DNA from: Chryseobacterium sp. 52 | GTDB taxonomy: Bacteria > Bacteroidota > Bacteroidia > Flavobacteriales > Weeksellaceae | Assembly: GCF_002754245.1 (NCBI RefSeq) | Contig: NZ_PEEX01000001.1 | Coordinates: 2,522,001-2,586,000, forward strand | Direction: 5' to 3' | DNA: 64,000 nucleotides | In this document: positions 1 through 9,741 of the stretch, piece after piece | Layout: each line of letters begins with the position of its first letter | Numbering within the stretch: the first letter of the stretch is position 1 | The notes under the pieces: generated by a model | What the model was told of the DNA's origin: nothing | What the model saw: only the letters and a program-made list of their open reading frames with translations | Database searches by the model: none | Translations under genes and position numbers: made by a program

Positions 1-123
1 CAACCGTTTTCGTGAAAAAAGCCATAACAGAACCAATAACTGTGCATCAGTACCAAAAGGATACTTACTGCGCGCATGAACTCCATGATCTTGGCCAGCC
101 CTCTTAAATCATCTTCTCCCTGC
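1..123 (-). CDS. mobC: MobC/TraG-type conjugative coupling protein, N-terminal fragment
   Basis: Partial gene: the start codon is at 123 on the minus strand and the reading frame is still open at the window edge. The 41 visible residues begin MQGEDDLRGLAKIMEFMRAV and run into a hydrophobic segment containing YWFCYGFF. This matches the YWFCY N-terminal domain of the Bacteroidetes MobC/TraG coupling protein, a VirD4-like inner-membrane ATPase that brings the relaxosome to the mating channel. The ATPase domain lies outside the window. In most Bacteroidetes elements mobC directly follows mobB; here about 12 kb of cargo lies between them. The family call rests on the distinctive N-terminus only. 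Confidence 0.8.
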
Positions 124-134
124 ATTTTTTAAGT

Positions 135-162
135 ATTACATGTTAGCAGAGGGAAATGTAAT
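135..162. promoter_or_regulatory. Inverted repeat upstream of mobC
   Basis: ATTACAT at 135-141 and ATGTAAT at 156-162 form perfect 7-bp arms around a 14-nt spacer, starting 12 bp upstream of the mobC start codon. The position fits an operator or a 5' leader hairpin. No matching regulator can be assigned. Confidence 0.3.
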
Positions 163-446
163 TGCAGTATTTATAAATTATTGTGATGTGGCCGTTCCTG
201 GCGCTTGATGGCAGTCGATGGCTTTGGAAACTTTTTGAATGTCAGTTTATATGGACAAAGTCTCCTAATAGAGTCACAGAATGTGAGTTGTGGTGGTATA
301 TCTTTTTACCTTTTGGAATTATTTTTTGATAATCTTCAAGCGTATCTCCTTTGACAAAGTTTAAGATAGTAACTGAAAATACTGAAAAAATCATTATTTT
401 ACATCGTTTACCGAAAAACACGCCTTCATATGATGACTGTTCCTTT
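163..446. other. Intergenic region between mobC and gtrA
   Basis: About 320 bases without a convincing gene separate the divergent mobC and gtrA-like starts. It probably carries both promoters, but I see no clear Bacteroidota -33/-7 pair. It is also the left junction of the cargo island, and I see no direct repeat or transposon end marking an insertion. Confidence 0.4.
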
Positions 447-920
447 ATGAAATCAAACCATCTTAATAGAAGTATAAGATGGTTTCTAGATCTGCTATAT
501 CCATTATTCAAAAGGTTAATGTCTTTCCAGGTCTACAGATATTTGGCTGTTGGTGGGGTATGTTTTTTTATTAACTTTTGTATATTTCATTTGACGTACT
601 TTTTCTTACTTAAGTATAAAGCAGTTGATATGTCTATTTTCAATAATAACTTGAAATCACTTATTGTTTCTTTAACAGTAACCATACCTGTAGGTTTTTA
701 TCTAAATAGAAATTTTGTATTTGATGGCTTATTAGAATGGAAGGGTCAATTATGGAGATACATAACAACGATCCTTGCTTCGGTTTATTTATCAAAAATA
801 CTGCTGGACTTTTTTATCATTCGTCTTGAATGGAGTGTAACCCTCTCATTTCTTTTGAATATTGCAATAGTACAGTTTGTAAACTTTTTTGTTCAAAAAA
901 AAATCTCATTTAAGAATTAA
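447..920 (+). CDS. GtrA family polyprenyl-phosphate-sugar flippase-like protein
   Basis: A 157-residue integral membrane protein with four predicted membrane segments (about residues 31-55, 69-87, 103-122 and 129-149). It has the family signature YLNRNFVF near 85-92 and a C-terminal NFFVQKKISF motif. GtrA proteins are thought to flip polyprenyl-phosphate-linked sugars made by GtrB across the inner membrane. I chose the ATG at 447 because an earlier non-ATG start at 351 would add an unconserved polar extension. The matching GtrB-type enzyme is at the other end of the block (10793-11716) and a GT-C transferase lies between, so a complete GtrABC-like glycosylation set is present. The fold is clear; the sugar is unknown. 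Confidence 0.8.
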   Translation: MKSNHLNRSIRWFLDLLYPLFKRLMSFQVYRYLAVGGVCFFINFCIFHLTYFFLLKYKAVDMSIFNNNLKSLIVSLTVTIPVGFYLNRNFVFDGLLEWKGQLWRYITTILASVYLSKILLDFFIIRLEWSVTLSFLLNIAIVQFVNFFVQKKISFKN

Positions 921-1013
921 CTTATTTCTAATGAATACGACGTTAGTTAGGTGAACCCGCATTCATTTCTTCAAATAGATATCCATTCATTTTTTTAATT
1001 GCCTATTAATATT

Positions 1014-2306
1014 ATGATCACCAAAAGATTAACTTTATTCTTCCTGTTCTTATCATTAACTGCTTTTTGTCAGAAGAACATTATTAAGCTTCCAATCAGT
1101 TTTCATTCGGGCTATGGGGCTTTTAATTTTAGTTATGTGAACCTGACATTCGATGATATTCCAAAAGAATATCCATTATATAAATCCCTTTCTTTATATA
1201 AGTATAAAAATATTCCTTCAGATCTATCCAAAATAGAAAGAGGACTGGTGATGATAGATCCAGAGCAGTTAATCAACCAGGCTTACATTTCGCACGATAT
1301 TACAAAAGAAGAATACACAGAATTATTATCATATGCTCCCGTAAATAACTTACGTAAATATAGCAAGACTCCTATTGCTTCTGTATTACTTTTCATAAAA
1401 GGAATAGATCATAATGGTAAAGAAGTAGTGATTGTAGATTGTAATAATAACGGTGATTTTGCTGATGAAACAGCTTTTGAGATTGAAGATTTTGGAAAAC
1501 AAAATAAAATTGTAGACATCAGAAAATTAAAAACAATAAGATTTGAAATTTTTAATGGGCGACGTGTAGTTTCTAAGGTGATTCCTATGAGGATTTTTAA
1601 ACTAGATAAACAATATCTTTACAATTTCCCTCAATTTGCAACTGCACAACTAAAAATTGATAAGAAGATTTATCAAATCGCTGTAACGGGTAATTTTTTA
1701 TATCCTGCATTCACTTCGTTTAGTTTAGGTCTTAATAATGGGAATACAATTAAAGATGGCTTAATATTAAAAAAATCAGGACTCTTGTCTTTAGGTATGT
1801 CGCAATACCAGATAATAGGCATCGATCCCGCAAGCAATCTGCTAGTCCTAAAAAAATTATCTAAAAATATCAAAACAATTAACCAGCCAGGTTTTGAAGC
1901 GCCGTCTATAGAGGGTAAGGAAATACTATCGTCAATACCAGTGAAGCTCAAAGACCATCAGGGGAAGTATGTTTATTTGGACTTTTGGGGAAGTTGGTGC
2001 GCACCATGTATAGATCAAATACCGGAATTAAAGGAAATATATGATTCAACCTCGCGGGAGAAATTGATTATTTTGGGAGTTGCCACTAAAGAAACAGATG
2101 ATTCTGCGGTTAAGAAGGTTGTGTTGGAACATAAAATTCTATGGCCCAATCTAATCTCTAATACAAAAAACTCTATCGCCGAAAGATATGGGATAATGAA
2201 ATATCCAACTGGCGTATTGATTGATCCTAAAGGAAATATTCTTTCAAATGATATAAATATAATCGAGTTTCGAAAAATACTGTTAAATCTAAAATTATTG
2301 AAATAG
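1014..2306 (+). CDS. TlpA-like periplasmic thioredoxin-domain protein
   Basis: A secreted protein of about 430 residues with a short signal peptide (MITKRLTLFFLFLSLTAFCQ). The first 290 residues have no motif I recognise and resemble the variable N-terminal half of many Bacteroidota TlpA proteins. The C-terminal third is a TlpA/AhpC-type thioredoxin fold with the active site WCAPC (Cys329, Cys332) and a later cis-Pro segment YPTGVLID. It probably reduces or rearranges disulfides of periplasmic partners. The ATG at 1014 is preferred over a TTG at 999. It stands alone on the plus strand, convergent with the outer-membrane barrel gene. The redox role is family knowledge; the client is inferred to be the small Cys-containing protein at 9742-10110. 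Confidence 0.85.
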   Translation: MITKRLTLFFLFLSLTAFCQKNIIKLPISFHSGYGAFNFSYVNLTFDDIPKEYPLYKSLSLYKYKNIPSDLSKIERGLVMIDPEQLINQAYISHDITKEEYTELLSYAPVNNLRKYSKTPIASVLLFIKGIDHNGKEVVIVDCNNNGDFADETAFEIEDFGKQNKIVDIRKLKTIRFEIFNGRRVVSKVIPMRIFKLDKQYLYNFPQFATAQLKIDKKIYQIAVTGNFLYPAFTSFSLGLNNGNTIKDGLILKKSGLLSLGMSQYQIIGIDPASNLLVLKKLSKNIKTINQPGFEAPSIEGKEILSSIPVKLKDHQGKYVYLDFWGSWCAPCIDQIPELKEIYDSTSREKLIILGVATKETDDSAVKKVVLEHKILWPNLISNTKNSIAERYGIMKYPTGVLIDPKGNILSNDINIIEFRKILLNLKLLK

Positions 2307-2354
2307 CGCCACACTGATTTTTTTATTGACCTAAGGGATGTTGTTTAATAGTGC

Positions 2355-5144
2355 TTACGGTTTTTTAAAAAAGCGGGGATAATAAGATATAGTGGTCATA
2401 AAGTAGTTTTGCAAAACATTTTGTGAACCAATGCTTATAAAATTTGAGCCCGTTGAGTTAATTAGATTTGTATTCTGACGCAAGATATCGTAGGATGCAA
2501 ATTTAATCTCTCCATTATTTAATTTCAAAAAGCGTAAAGTTAAATTTGCATTCCACACTAAATAATTATTCGAACGCTGAACGTTGGAAGTGTTTTTAAT
2601 ATAGTCAACATTGCTGTTGATAGTTATATTTTTCGTCAAACAAAAACTAGCACTCAATGAACTTGTATAATTGGAAGTTTTATATTTTGTGCCAAATTGT
2701 ATTTGTTTAGAAACTGAAGGAGAATACCCAAGGCCAGCCTCCAATGCAAGAAGCTCTTTATATCTATAAAAAAGGGCTAATTTATTATTGAGTAATATAG
2801 AGGTTGTCGATAAATAACTCCCATTTACGAAGCTTGGCCAGCTATTGAAATTGACATTGTTTGTAAATTTCAATTGTAGTTCAGCATTTTTAAGTTTAAA
2901 GGATTTATTTGCAATGACACTCAAGAGAAACCTCGACATTTTTTTAGCGTTAACAGTATAATGGGAAATACGATTTGCGGTGTCAATAGTTGTGCTGTCA
3001 ACAAAAGCATTTGAAATGAAGGATCCGCTTAAAATAGCAGATATATTAAAAGTGTTTTTTTGCTTCAAATCAATATGTTGAAATGATAACTGAAGGATCT
3101 TTTGTCTCGCTTCTTTTAGTCCTAGGTTACCATATCTCAATTGAGTTACATCGATATCATCCACTAAAGGAGCCAATTGTGAAAGTTGAGGAATATCTAT
3201 CTGCTCTTTAAAATTAAAAGTGATATTTTGAGAATATAGCCCAAAATTTTGATTAATTAAAGCTATAGATAGGGTAGGAAAGAAGTTATTATAATTACGA
3301 CGAATATTTTGAAAGTCATGTTTGGAAGAAGAGCTTTGTTTAGTGAAATTGTGTACTCCGCCGATTGTCAATTCAATTGATTTAGCATACCTATTTGATA
3401 ATCTTTTTGAGATTGTTTTATTCAAATAAAATCCAATTTTCTCATCTAAGGTATTGTAAATTAGTTTGTTGGTTAGGTCTGTGTTAGAGGTGAACTGATT
3501 ATCCAATTTTGAAAAATCGGAAACATTATTTCGTTCGTTATTTTGAGACAATACAATATCATTATTAAAACCTACATACCATTCATTTCCTATCTCGTAG
3601 AGCCTAGGAAGATTGAACATTAGGTTTTGGCGGATCAATTGGTTATTGTTATCATATTTTCTGTGCTTTTCGTTAGTCTGAGGATCATAAAAAGAAGTAA
3701 AAGCAGCACGAATATCTGAGTCAAAGTTTTCGGTCGTTAATGAAAATAAATACTTGACACGACTTTTGTTGAAGGGAGAATGTGAAAGATTTTTTTTATT
3801 TAACCATTCTACTTGGAATTGATAATCAACGGCATCCTTATTTGTAGAAACATCCGTATTATTGGAGTTAACAATTTCGTCATAATTATTAAAGGAACTT
3901 ACTTCTATATTTGACCTGTCTTTATAACTCCCTTTTTTTAAAGTTTGTTCAATTATGAGTTCTTTTCCAGGACTCACGTCTTCATATTTACCACTAAGAT
4001 CATGATTTATTTTTTCAGTGGAATTACTATTTATTGTATTGGTATAAATTTGATTATTGTTTGAAAGCGAGGACCTTGTTTGATTTCTTACCGTGCTTTG
4101 AAAATCCTTATTCTGTCCGAAATAATCTATAGCTAGTCTTTGTTTATTATCATAGTCGGGATGTTCGATAAAATCATAAGAAAATAATAATCCTCCAGTA
4201 CTTGTTTTGTTTAGTCCACTGGCTTTAAAATCTGATTGATAATTAATATGTGCACCAACACCTTTAAATGTACTGTTAACGAGCAGAGTTTGAGCATCAC
4301 TTGTAAATTTATTTACATTGTTTGATGCTCCAATTAAAGCTAGCTGCAATTTTGGAGTATAAAAATTGATATTTCCATCAGCATCATAATGTTTTCTAGA
4401 TCCGATACCCACTCCAATTTTTCCAAAGGCTCCTTTTTTTTGAGATCCTTTTAGCTTCAGGTTCATAATTAAATTTGAATCAAGGACATTATAATTATTT
4501 TTTTCATTATAAATCTGAATTTTACTAATGCTAGTTTTGCTTAGATTTTGTAAAGCGATTTTCGGATCCCCTCCAAAAAAATCCTTACCATCAACAAGTA
4601 CTCTTTTTACGGGCTTTCCATTGACAGTAATATTACCATCCGCCCATAACACAACCCCTGGTGTTTTGCGTAGTACATCCTCTATGACAGCATTTGGATC
4701 AAGTTTGAAAGCAGAAGTATTAATTTCTAATGTATCGTTATTAACTGAAACAACAGGGCTTCTAATAACGACCTCTTTTAAATTAGTAACCTGATTAGTT
4801 AATTCTAAGGTTTTAAAATCAAGAATCTTTGTTGATGAAGAAATAGTAAAAGACTTTTCCATAGACCTATATCCCATAAAGCTTACAGTAAGTTGTAGAG
4901 GTTGGTCAAGTGGCAGATTTTGAATGTGAAATTCACCAATTGCATTGGTTAACTGAAAATTAATCAGTACACTATCTCCAAATTTGAATACGGAAACAGC
5001 CGCCTTCTTCAATATGATATTATTTACGGTATCTTTTACAAGGCCCTTTATTGACCCTTCTTCCTTTGTTCGGATTTGGGCCATCATTGTGATGTGAAAT
5101 ATATTTAAGAAGATGAATAATACAATCGTTTCCTTAATTTTCAC
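2355..5144 (-). CDS. Outer-membrane beta-barrel protein with carboxypeptidase-regulatory-like domain (TonB-receptor-like)
   Basis: A 929-residue protein with a signal peptide ending near MMAQ (residue 22), a carboxypeptidase-D regulatory-like beta-sandwich (about 30-115), a plug-like segment (about 118-230, with the conserved pattern VLRKTPGVV and VLVDGKDFFGGDPKIAL) and a long C-terminal beta-barrel. This is the architecture of Bacteroidota outer-membrane beta-barrel family 3 / TonB-dependent-receptor-like proteins. It is the last gene of the minus-strand run that starts at the small secreted protein, and its start overlaps the stop of the preceding propeller gene by 4 nt, so translation is probably coupled. 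I infer that it is the outer-membrane pore or receptor of this system. Substrate and direction of transport are not shown by the sequence. Confidence 0.85.
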   Translation of the reverse strand: MKIKETIVLFIFLNIFHITMMAQIRTKEEGSIKGLVKDTVNNIILKKAAVSVFKFGDSVLINFQLTNAIGEFHIQNLPLDQPLQLTVSFMGYRSMEKSFTISSSTKILDFKTLELTNQVTNLKEVVIRSPVVSVNNDTLEINTSAFKLDPNAVIEDVLRKTPGVVLWADGNITVNGKPVKRVLVDGKDFFGGDPKIALQNLSKTSISKIQIYNEKNNYNVLDSNLIMNLKLKGSQKKGAFGKIGVGIGSRKHYDADGNINFYTPKLQLALIGASNNVNKFTSDAQTLLVNSTFKGVGAHINYQSDFKASGLNKTSTGGLLFSYDFIEHPDYDNKQRLAIDYFGQNKDFQSTVRNQTRSSLSNNNQIYTNTINSNSTEKINHDLSGKYEDVSPGKELIIEQTLKKGSYKDRSNIEVSSFNNYDEIVNSNNTDVSTNKDAVDYQFQVEWLNKKNLSHSPFNKSRVKYLFSLTTENFDSDIRAAFTSFYDPQTNEKHRKYDNNNQLIRQNLMFNLPRLYEIGNEWYVGFNNDIVLSQNNERNNVSDFSKLDNQFTSNTDLTNKLIYNTLDEKIGFYLNKTISKRLSNRYAKSIELTIGGVHNFTKQSSSSKHDFQNIRRNYNNFFPTLSIALINQNFGLYSQNITFNFKEQIDIPQLSQLAPLVDDIDVTQLRYGNLGLKEARQKILQLSFQHIDLKQKNTFNISAILSGSFISNAFVDSTTIDTANRISHYTVNAKKMSRFLLSVIANKSFKLKNAELQLKFTNNVNFNSWPSFVNGSYLSTTSILLNNKLALFYRYKELLALEAGLGYSPSVSKQIQFGTKYKTSNYTSSLSASFCLTKNITINSNVDYIKNTSNVQRSNNYLVWNANLTLRFLKLNNGEIKFASYDILRQNTNLINSTGSNFISIGSQNVLQNYFMTTISYYPRFFKKP

Positions 5145-6385
5145 TTCTTAATTTTCAACTTTACTATTATTGGGTTGCTCTTGCTGTTTTCATTTTTAAA
5201 ATAGTTTGTCATGACTTTAGGGTAGTTTTTCTGATTATCTGGTATCATTCCATATAATTTAAACATTGCATGTGATGAATAACTGGAGTATAAAAACCCA
5301 TTTTTGTTTAGCAAAAACCCTTTATTGGCAAAATCATACCCTACGCCATCATCTGTAACAGGCAAAAAATTACTAGTTTTGTCTCTTTCCAAGTCATTTA
5401 ATGAGATTAGATCGAAGTTTTTCAAATTTAGACAAAGCATGTTTTTTAATCCCCCTCCAAAATTTGAAATTTTAAACATGAGATAATCCCCTATCACCAT
5501 AACATTACTAATGCTATATATTACCTTTGGATTGGACTTGAAAAATGGTATACGTTTGTCTACATAACTCTTGTTAGTCAGAAAATCTGTGGGCAGACTA
5601 TTTTCTAACGGAAATATCAGTTTATACTTTTCAATCAAGCCATTCTCTGTTCCCTTATAAATAGTATAGTTATAATAGGATGTAAAATACAATTCGCCAG
5701 TTAGACTGTTAAAAGAATAATTCTCTCCACCACTGATAAATTGATCTTTAAGATGCCGCGTTTTAATAAAGGGAAAATAAGGCTTTACATTTTGTTCTGG
5801 TGAAACCAAAGCCAATTCGTAAACAATAGTATCGCTTGTATTTTTTACATAAAATTTTTGAAAATAATTCTTGCCGGTTCCAATTGGGTACTTTGGGAAA
5901 TCCATCGGAGGGGCTAGGGCTTGATTCAGATAGTTACCATCATGGTCAAAGAAAAATCTACTGCTCGATGTTAATGCAGCAATCACCATTTGCTTCTCCA
6001 TTTTTTTAAGTTCAAAACCTTTTATTTCTTTTCCTTTTATCTCAGTATTGCCAGGAATTTTAGTTCCGTCTATTTTATTAATGAATTTTCCCTCCGAGCT
6101 AAATATTAAAATGGATTTGGTATCGCGGTCGTAAATTAGGTAGCGATCGTCTAAAACATCTAATTGAGTAATGACGCCAAAAGTACTTTCTTTTGTAGTT
6201 TCTAAAGGGACAAATTCAACTTTTTCAAACAGTTTGCCTACTGGAGTTCCTTTAACATTTGCGGGATCAATCCTTATCGTCTGAGTCTGTGATGTATCAA
6301 TTGGAATTTGTTGTGCTCCTACTGTTTCTATATCTTTTAGCAAAAAGAATGCTATCGATAAGATTAAAAAATATTTTTTTCTCAT
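5141..6385 (-). CDS. Six-bladed beta-propeller exported protein
   Basis: About 414 residues starting at the ATG at 6385. An upstream start at 6499 would add a lysine-rich tail that overlaps the preceding gene. The signal peptide ends near VGAQQ. The mature protein opens with the pattern typical of Bacteroidetes six-bladed beta-propeller proteins: IDPANVKGTPVGKLFEKVEF, then VPLETT, then repeated blades such as YLIYDRDTKSILIFSSEGKF. Such proteins are periplasmic or surface-exposed; their biochemical role is not established. It lies between the GT-C glycosyltransferase and the outer-membrane barrel, which it overlaps by 4 nt. It is a divergent paralogue of the lipoprotein at 7807-9057. Confidence 0.8.
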   Translation of the reverse strand: MRKKYFLILSIAFFLLKDIETVGAQQIPIDTSQTQTIRIDPANVKGTPVGKLFEKVEFVPLETTKESTFGVITQLDVLDDRYLIYDRDTKSILIFSSEGKFINKIDGTKIPGNTEIKGKEIKGFELKKMEKQMVIAALTSSSRFFFDHDGNYLNQALAPPMDFPKYPIGTGKNYFQKFYVKNTSDTIVYELALVSPEQNVKPYFPFIKTRHLKDQFISGGENYSFNSLTGELYFTSYYNYTIYKGTENGLIEKYKLIFPLENSLPTDFLTNKSYVDKRIPFFKSNPKVIYSISNVMVIGDYLMFKISNFGGGLKNMLCLNLKNFDLISLNDLERDKTSNFLPVTDDGVGYDFANKGFLLNKNGFLYSSYSSHAMFKLYGMIPDNQKNYPKVMTNYFKNENSKSNPIIVKLKIKK

Positions 6386-6437
6386 TTTTTTAATTTTCAA
6401 TAAATCGCTATTGTGTATGTAACCTTGAAGTGAAATT

Positions 6438-7766
6438 TTAATGCTTACTTTTATTGTCTTCTTTATTTTTTTGCAAGCCTTTTTTATATACTTCTTCATT
6501 AATATTCAGTCTTTTCCATCCCTTTATAAGATTGGACGAGTACAGCATAAAAAAGAAGGCGATACAGGTGGCTAGGCCAATTGAGATATGTTTAATTACT
6601 TTTTTCTGTGTTCTTAAGAATTCTAAAACAAGCCCTACAGATAATAGCAATAAGCCTATTGATGGCATATAAAGGTATCTGTCGGCTGTAATAGACTCCC
6701 TATTCATTGAAAATATTTGTAAAACAACAATGACATTAATGATGAAAAAAAGTGTGCAGAAAAGATAAAAACTGCCTTTTATAGTCTTCAAGTTACTAAG
6801 AATAACAAAAACTCCAAGTAACATAAAAACAATATTATAAGCATAAATTGCAATAGGTATTGTTCCTCCAGGCTTGAATGGAAATGGATAAAATAGCTTT
6901 AAGTTTACCGGTATGAAAAAATTTGTAATATAAAAATTTAAGCAATAGATAATCAAGTTTATTCTTTCGAACCAATTATAAGCTAATGCCGGTGTCCTTA
7001 AAGCTGAATTAGGTGCATTGAGTTTTAAGAAAAATATCAAAAAAAGTAGTGCAATACAAGAGTTGATTAACAGAAAGACAAACCATTTGATTTTCTCACC
7101 TCGAGTTTCATTTTTGGAATTGTGGAACAATGGGATGCATACGAAAACTGCTGGCAGTACCAACGCCTGCTCTTTGCATAAGCAGGACAGTAAAAAAAAT
7201 AATGTTGTTAAAAAGTAATTCTTAATATCTTTCTTTTGTAAAGCATTTAGAAAGTATATGAGTGAAATTAAAGAAAAACCTGAGAAAAGAAGAACTTTTG
7301 AGGCTGATATCCAGATGACAGGCTCTACATTCATCGGATGTAGAAGCCAAAGAAAGGCAACTATACCTGCAAATATTTGTGGAGTATCTCGTTTAAAAAG
7401 GACTGCAATTTTTGTGCTAAAGATATATACTAATAATCCATTAATTAAGTGTAAAATGATTGACGAAATATGAAAAGCAAGGGCATCATATCCAAAATTG
7501 CGATGAATAAAATAATAATAAATAGTGTTTATTGGGGAATACTGTCCCCCATTTTTATCTCGAAACACTTCAGCTATATATGACCAAGAAAATTCCTGCT
7601 TTGTAACAAAATGATTTCCAAGAAGCATCCAGCCGTCATCTGCGCGTGCAAATTCAAGCCCAGTTACACCTTTATATATATATAGACATACAAGAATCAA
7701 GACTAACAATATGACAATCAGTTGACTAGAATTGAATTTTTCTCGATGCAAAGATTGCATGTTCAT
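6438..7766 (-). CDS. Polytopic GT-C glycosyltransferase, TMTC/PMT (O-mannosyltransferase)-like
   Basis: A 442-residue protein with about ten or more hydrophobic segments. The first extracytoplasmic loop has an acidic pair (ADDGW, Asp43-Asp44), the usual catalytic site of GT-C enzymes. Other TMTC/DUF1736-like landmarks are QYSPINTIYYYF (about 75-86), LHPMNVEPVIW (142-152), CKEQALVLP (about 197-205) and ADRYLYMPSIG (about 360). These enzymes move a sugar from a polyprenyl-phosphate carrier to a protein or glycan outside the cytoplasm. Unlike eukaryotic TMTCs it has no TPR tail. With GtrA and GtrB in the same block it fits the role of GtrC. I infer that the acceptor is a product of the neighbouring genes, possibly the Ser/Thr-rich secreted protein. 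Confidence 0.75.
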   Translation of the reverse strand: MNMQSLHREKFNSSQLIVILLVLILVCLYIYKGVTGLEFARADDGWMLLGNHFVTKQEFSWSYIAEVFRDKNGGQYSPINTIYYYFIHRNFGYDALAFHISSIILHLINGLLVYIFSTKIAVLFKRDTPQIFAGIVAFLWLLHPMNVEPVIWISASKVLLFSGFSLISLIYFLNALQKKDIKNYFLTTLFFLLSCLCKEQALVLPAVFVCIPLFHNSKNETRGEKIKWFVFLLINSCIALLFLIFFLKLNAPNSALRTPALAYNWFERINLIIYCLNFYITNFFIPVNLKLFYPFPFKPGGTIPIAIYAYNIVFMLLGVFVILSNLKTIKGSFYLFCTLFFIINVIVVLQIFSMNRESITADRYLYMPSIGLLLLSVGLVLEFLRTQKKVIKHISIGLATCIAFFFMLYSSNLIKGWKRLNINEEVYKKGLQKNKEDNKSKH

Positions 7767-7806
7767 AAATAATATTTAAATGACCGGTAATAAAAAAAAT
7801 ATGGCT

Positions 7807-9057
7807 TTAGAAATCTTTCAATCTAAAGAACATTAATACTGGATTTGAACTGGGCGTTACATCCTTAAGTTCTCTAGGGAAGTCTTTATTTAGGGTTTTA
7901 AATTGTTTCAGGTCATTAGGTGTTAAAAATGAAACGAAGTCAGATCCAGTTGATGCAAATGGATACTTAAAGAAACTTATTAAATTTCGGGTATCCCTGC
8001 TTTCTGTCTTTATCAAATTTCCACCAGTAACACTACCTGATTTTTTATCATAGAAGAGACCTATTCTGTTTTCTTTCTGGACTTCAATATAAAGTGAATT
8101 ACCACTTTCAAATAATGTCCCAGAGAAATTATAGTATTTGTGAGACCTCAGTAATTCCATATATTTGTTTATATTCATATCCGGATGTTTCCTTACTATA
8201 CTGCTCATACTCTCACCGGAGAAATTAATCCTATATTTTGCATACACATTTTCATCTTTGGTCACGATATATGATAAATTAGAGAACATTGGGGTAAAGA
8301 AAACATTTTTACCCGAAAAGCATAAGTTGTTTAGATTGAAAATGTTGCTGTTTATTTTGCCTGACTCGGAAGGGTCATTTAAAACTGTTTTCGAAATTAT
8401 TGTTCCTGCTTTTCCAATAGCTAAATCATTACCTGATATTTTTGGGATATGGTTATTTACTCCATACATTGTCAGATAAGCATACGAATTAGTGCCAGGT
8501 ATATTGAGGAAATTTGAAAAAGATATGTATTGCTTTTCTTTTTTGAGAAATTTCCCCGAAGTGTCAAAATAATAGCAAAGAATCGCTTTATCATCAAATA
8601 AAATTATTTGATCGTTGAGATAATCATATGAGACTTTTTGAAATCTGCTTAAACCAGATTCCTTATTAACGGGCTTTGTGGCAATTTTATTAATAAATTT
8701 ACCAGCGGTATCAAAAATAAATACAGACTTGGTTATCCTTTCATCAACAACAATAATCCTATTATTTCCAAAAATCAATCTATCTATTAATCCGATTTGA
8801 GAGGACTCGTTTGTTTCTAATTTTACGAATTTAACTTGTTTGATATATTTGTTGTAGTTGAATTTCAATTCTTCTGAAGGGGGAATGGTGATTTTAGTTA
8901 CAGAATCTTTATTTTCAACATTCAACTCAGTTATTTTTTTTACATCAATTGCTTTCTCAAAACCTGAATACTTAGAGCTTTCACTCAGGTAATTGCAGGA
9001 TGTAATTGTCAGTGAAATAAAGATTATGTGAGATATGGCTATTCTTTTAATAAGCAT
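7807..9057 (-). CDS. Six-bladed beta-propeller lipoprotein
   Basis: A 416-residue protein with a lipoprotein signal whose lipobox LTITSC places the lipidated cysteine at residue 21. The mature part has the six-bladed beta-propeller pattern (VKFVKLETNESSQIGLIDRL, IIVVDERITKSVFIFDTAGK, YDYLNDQIILFDDKAILCYY). It should be anchored in the inner or outer membrane, facing the periplasm or the surface. It follows the thioredoxin-like gene by 12 nt and precedes the GT-C gene, so all are probably on one transcript. Having two propeller paralogues in one operon, one lipidated and one not, suggests a two-part envelope assembly. Confidence 0.8.
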   Translation of the reverse strand: MLIKRIAISHIIFISLTITSCNYLSESSKYSGFEKAIDVKKITELNVENKDSVTKITIPPSEELKFNYNKYIKQVKFVKLETNESSQIGLIDRLIFGNNRIIVVDERITKSVFIFDTAGKFINKIATKPVNKESGLSRFQKVSYDYLNDQIILFDDKAILCYYFDTSGKFLKKEKQYISFSNFLNIPGTNSYAYLTMYGVNNHIPKISGNDLAIGKAGTIISKTVLNDPSESGKINSNIFNLNNLCFSGKNVFFTPMFSNLSYIVTKDENVYAKYRINFSGESMSSIVRKHPDMNINKYMELLRSHKYYNFSGTLFESGNSLYIEVQKENRIGLFYDKKSGSVTGGNLIKTESRDTRNLISFFKYPFASTGSDFVSFLTPNDLKQFKTLNKDFPRELKDVTPSSNPVLMFFRLKDF

Positions 9058-9069
9058 TTTTTAGTCAAA

Positions 9070-9675
9070 TTAATAATGATTCATTTGATAATATGAGGAT
9101 AACTCTGGGATCTCCTTTTGTGGAATAAAGAAATTGCTAGACTTTAATTCCGGATCAATATCAAATATATAAGGTATATCGACTCCCTCGATCTTTGTTC
9201 CAGCCAGAGAATTCTTTTCAATGTTATAGATCTTGATTTTTTTTGACACATAATTTTTAAGTGCCAAAAACAAGTTTCGGGGATCTGAGTAGGTGCCTAA
9301 AATAATCACGTCACTTTTTTGTGCCATTTTTTCAAGTTCGGGCAAAAACTTTTCGACACATGTGAAACAATTCGTTTCATTTATTCTATAAATAGTTGCT
9401 GGCTTTTCAATCAATTTTTTTAAGAGCAGGCGATCCCCTTTTATGTCTGTAACCATGACATTATTGGGAATTTGAAGATCTATACATTTACCATGAAGAA
9501 GTACAATATTTTTCAACAACGCGTTTTTTCCTTCCGTCTCCCTAATTTGATTGGTAGTTTTGGCTATCAGTTCGTCTTGCTTATTGCATTTAATGAATAG
9601 ATAAAAAATAACAGATCCTAAAAATAGTATAAAAAAGGCTATTGAATATTTGAAAATTATAGATGATTTTGACAT
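9070..9675 (-). CDS. Membrane-anchored thioredoxin-like protein with CFTC active site
   Basis: A 201-residue protein with one N-terminal membrane anchor (residues 8-28), a short coiled region and a C-terminal thioredoxin-like domain. The domain contains NCFTC (Cys103, Cys106), followed by VIILGTYSDP and a loop with DIPYIFDIDPE. The CxxC placed after a beta strand and before a helix fits a thiol oxidoreductase facing the periplasm. Two further cysteines (30 and 64) lie near the membrane. It is the second gene after the small secreted Cys-containing protein. I infer that it acts on that protein's disulfides, in parallel with the TlpA-like gene at 1014-2306. Similarity to a named family is weak. 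Confidence 0.65.
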   Translation of the reverse strand: MSKSSIIFKYSIAFFILFLGSVIFYLFIKCNKQDELIAKTTNQIRETEGKNALLKNIVLLHGKCIDLQIPNNVMVTDIKGDRLLLKKLIEKPATIYRINETNCFTCVEKFLPELEKMAQKSDVIILGTYSDPRNLFLALKNYVSKKIKIYNIEKNSLAGTKIEGVDIPYIFDIDPELKSSNFFIPQKEIPELSSYYQMNHY

Positions 9676-9741
9676 AATTATAAAGTAAACCCACCACCAT
9701 ATGGATTATTATTTGATTATTTACTGTTTTGAATTATTTTT

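Noticed and set aside
242..511. Minus-strand frame of 89 residues upstream of and overlapping gtrA
   Set aside because: It overlaps the start of the GtrA-like gene, has low-complexity composition and no recognised motif.
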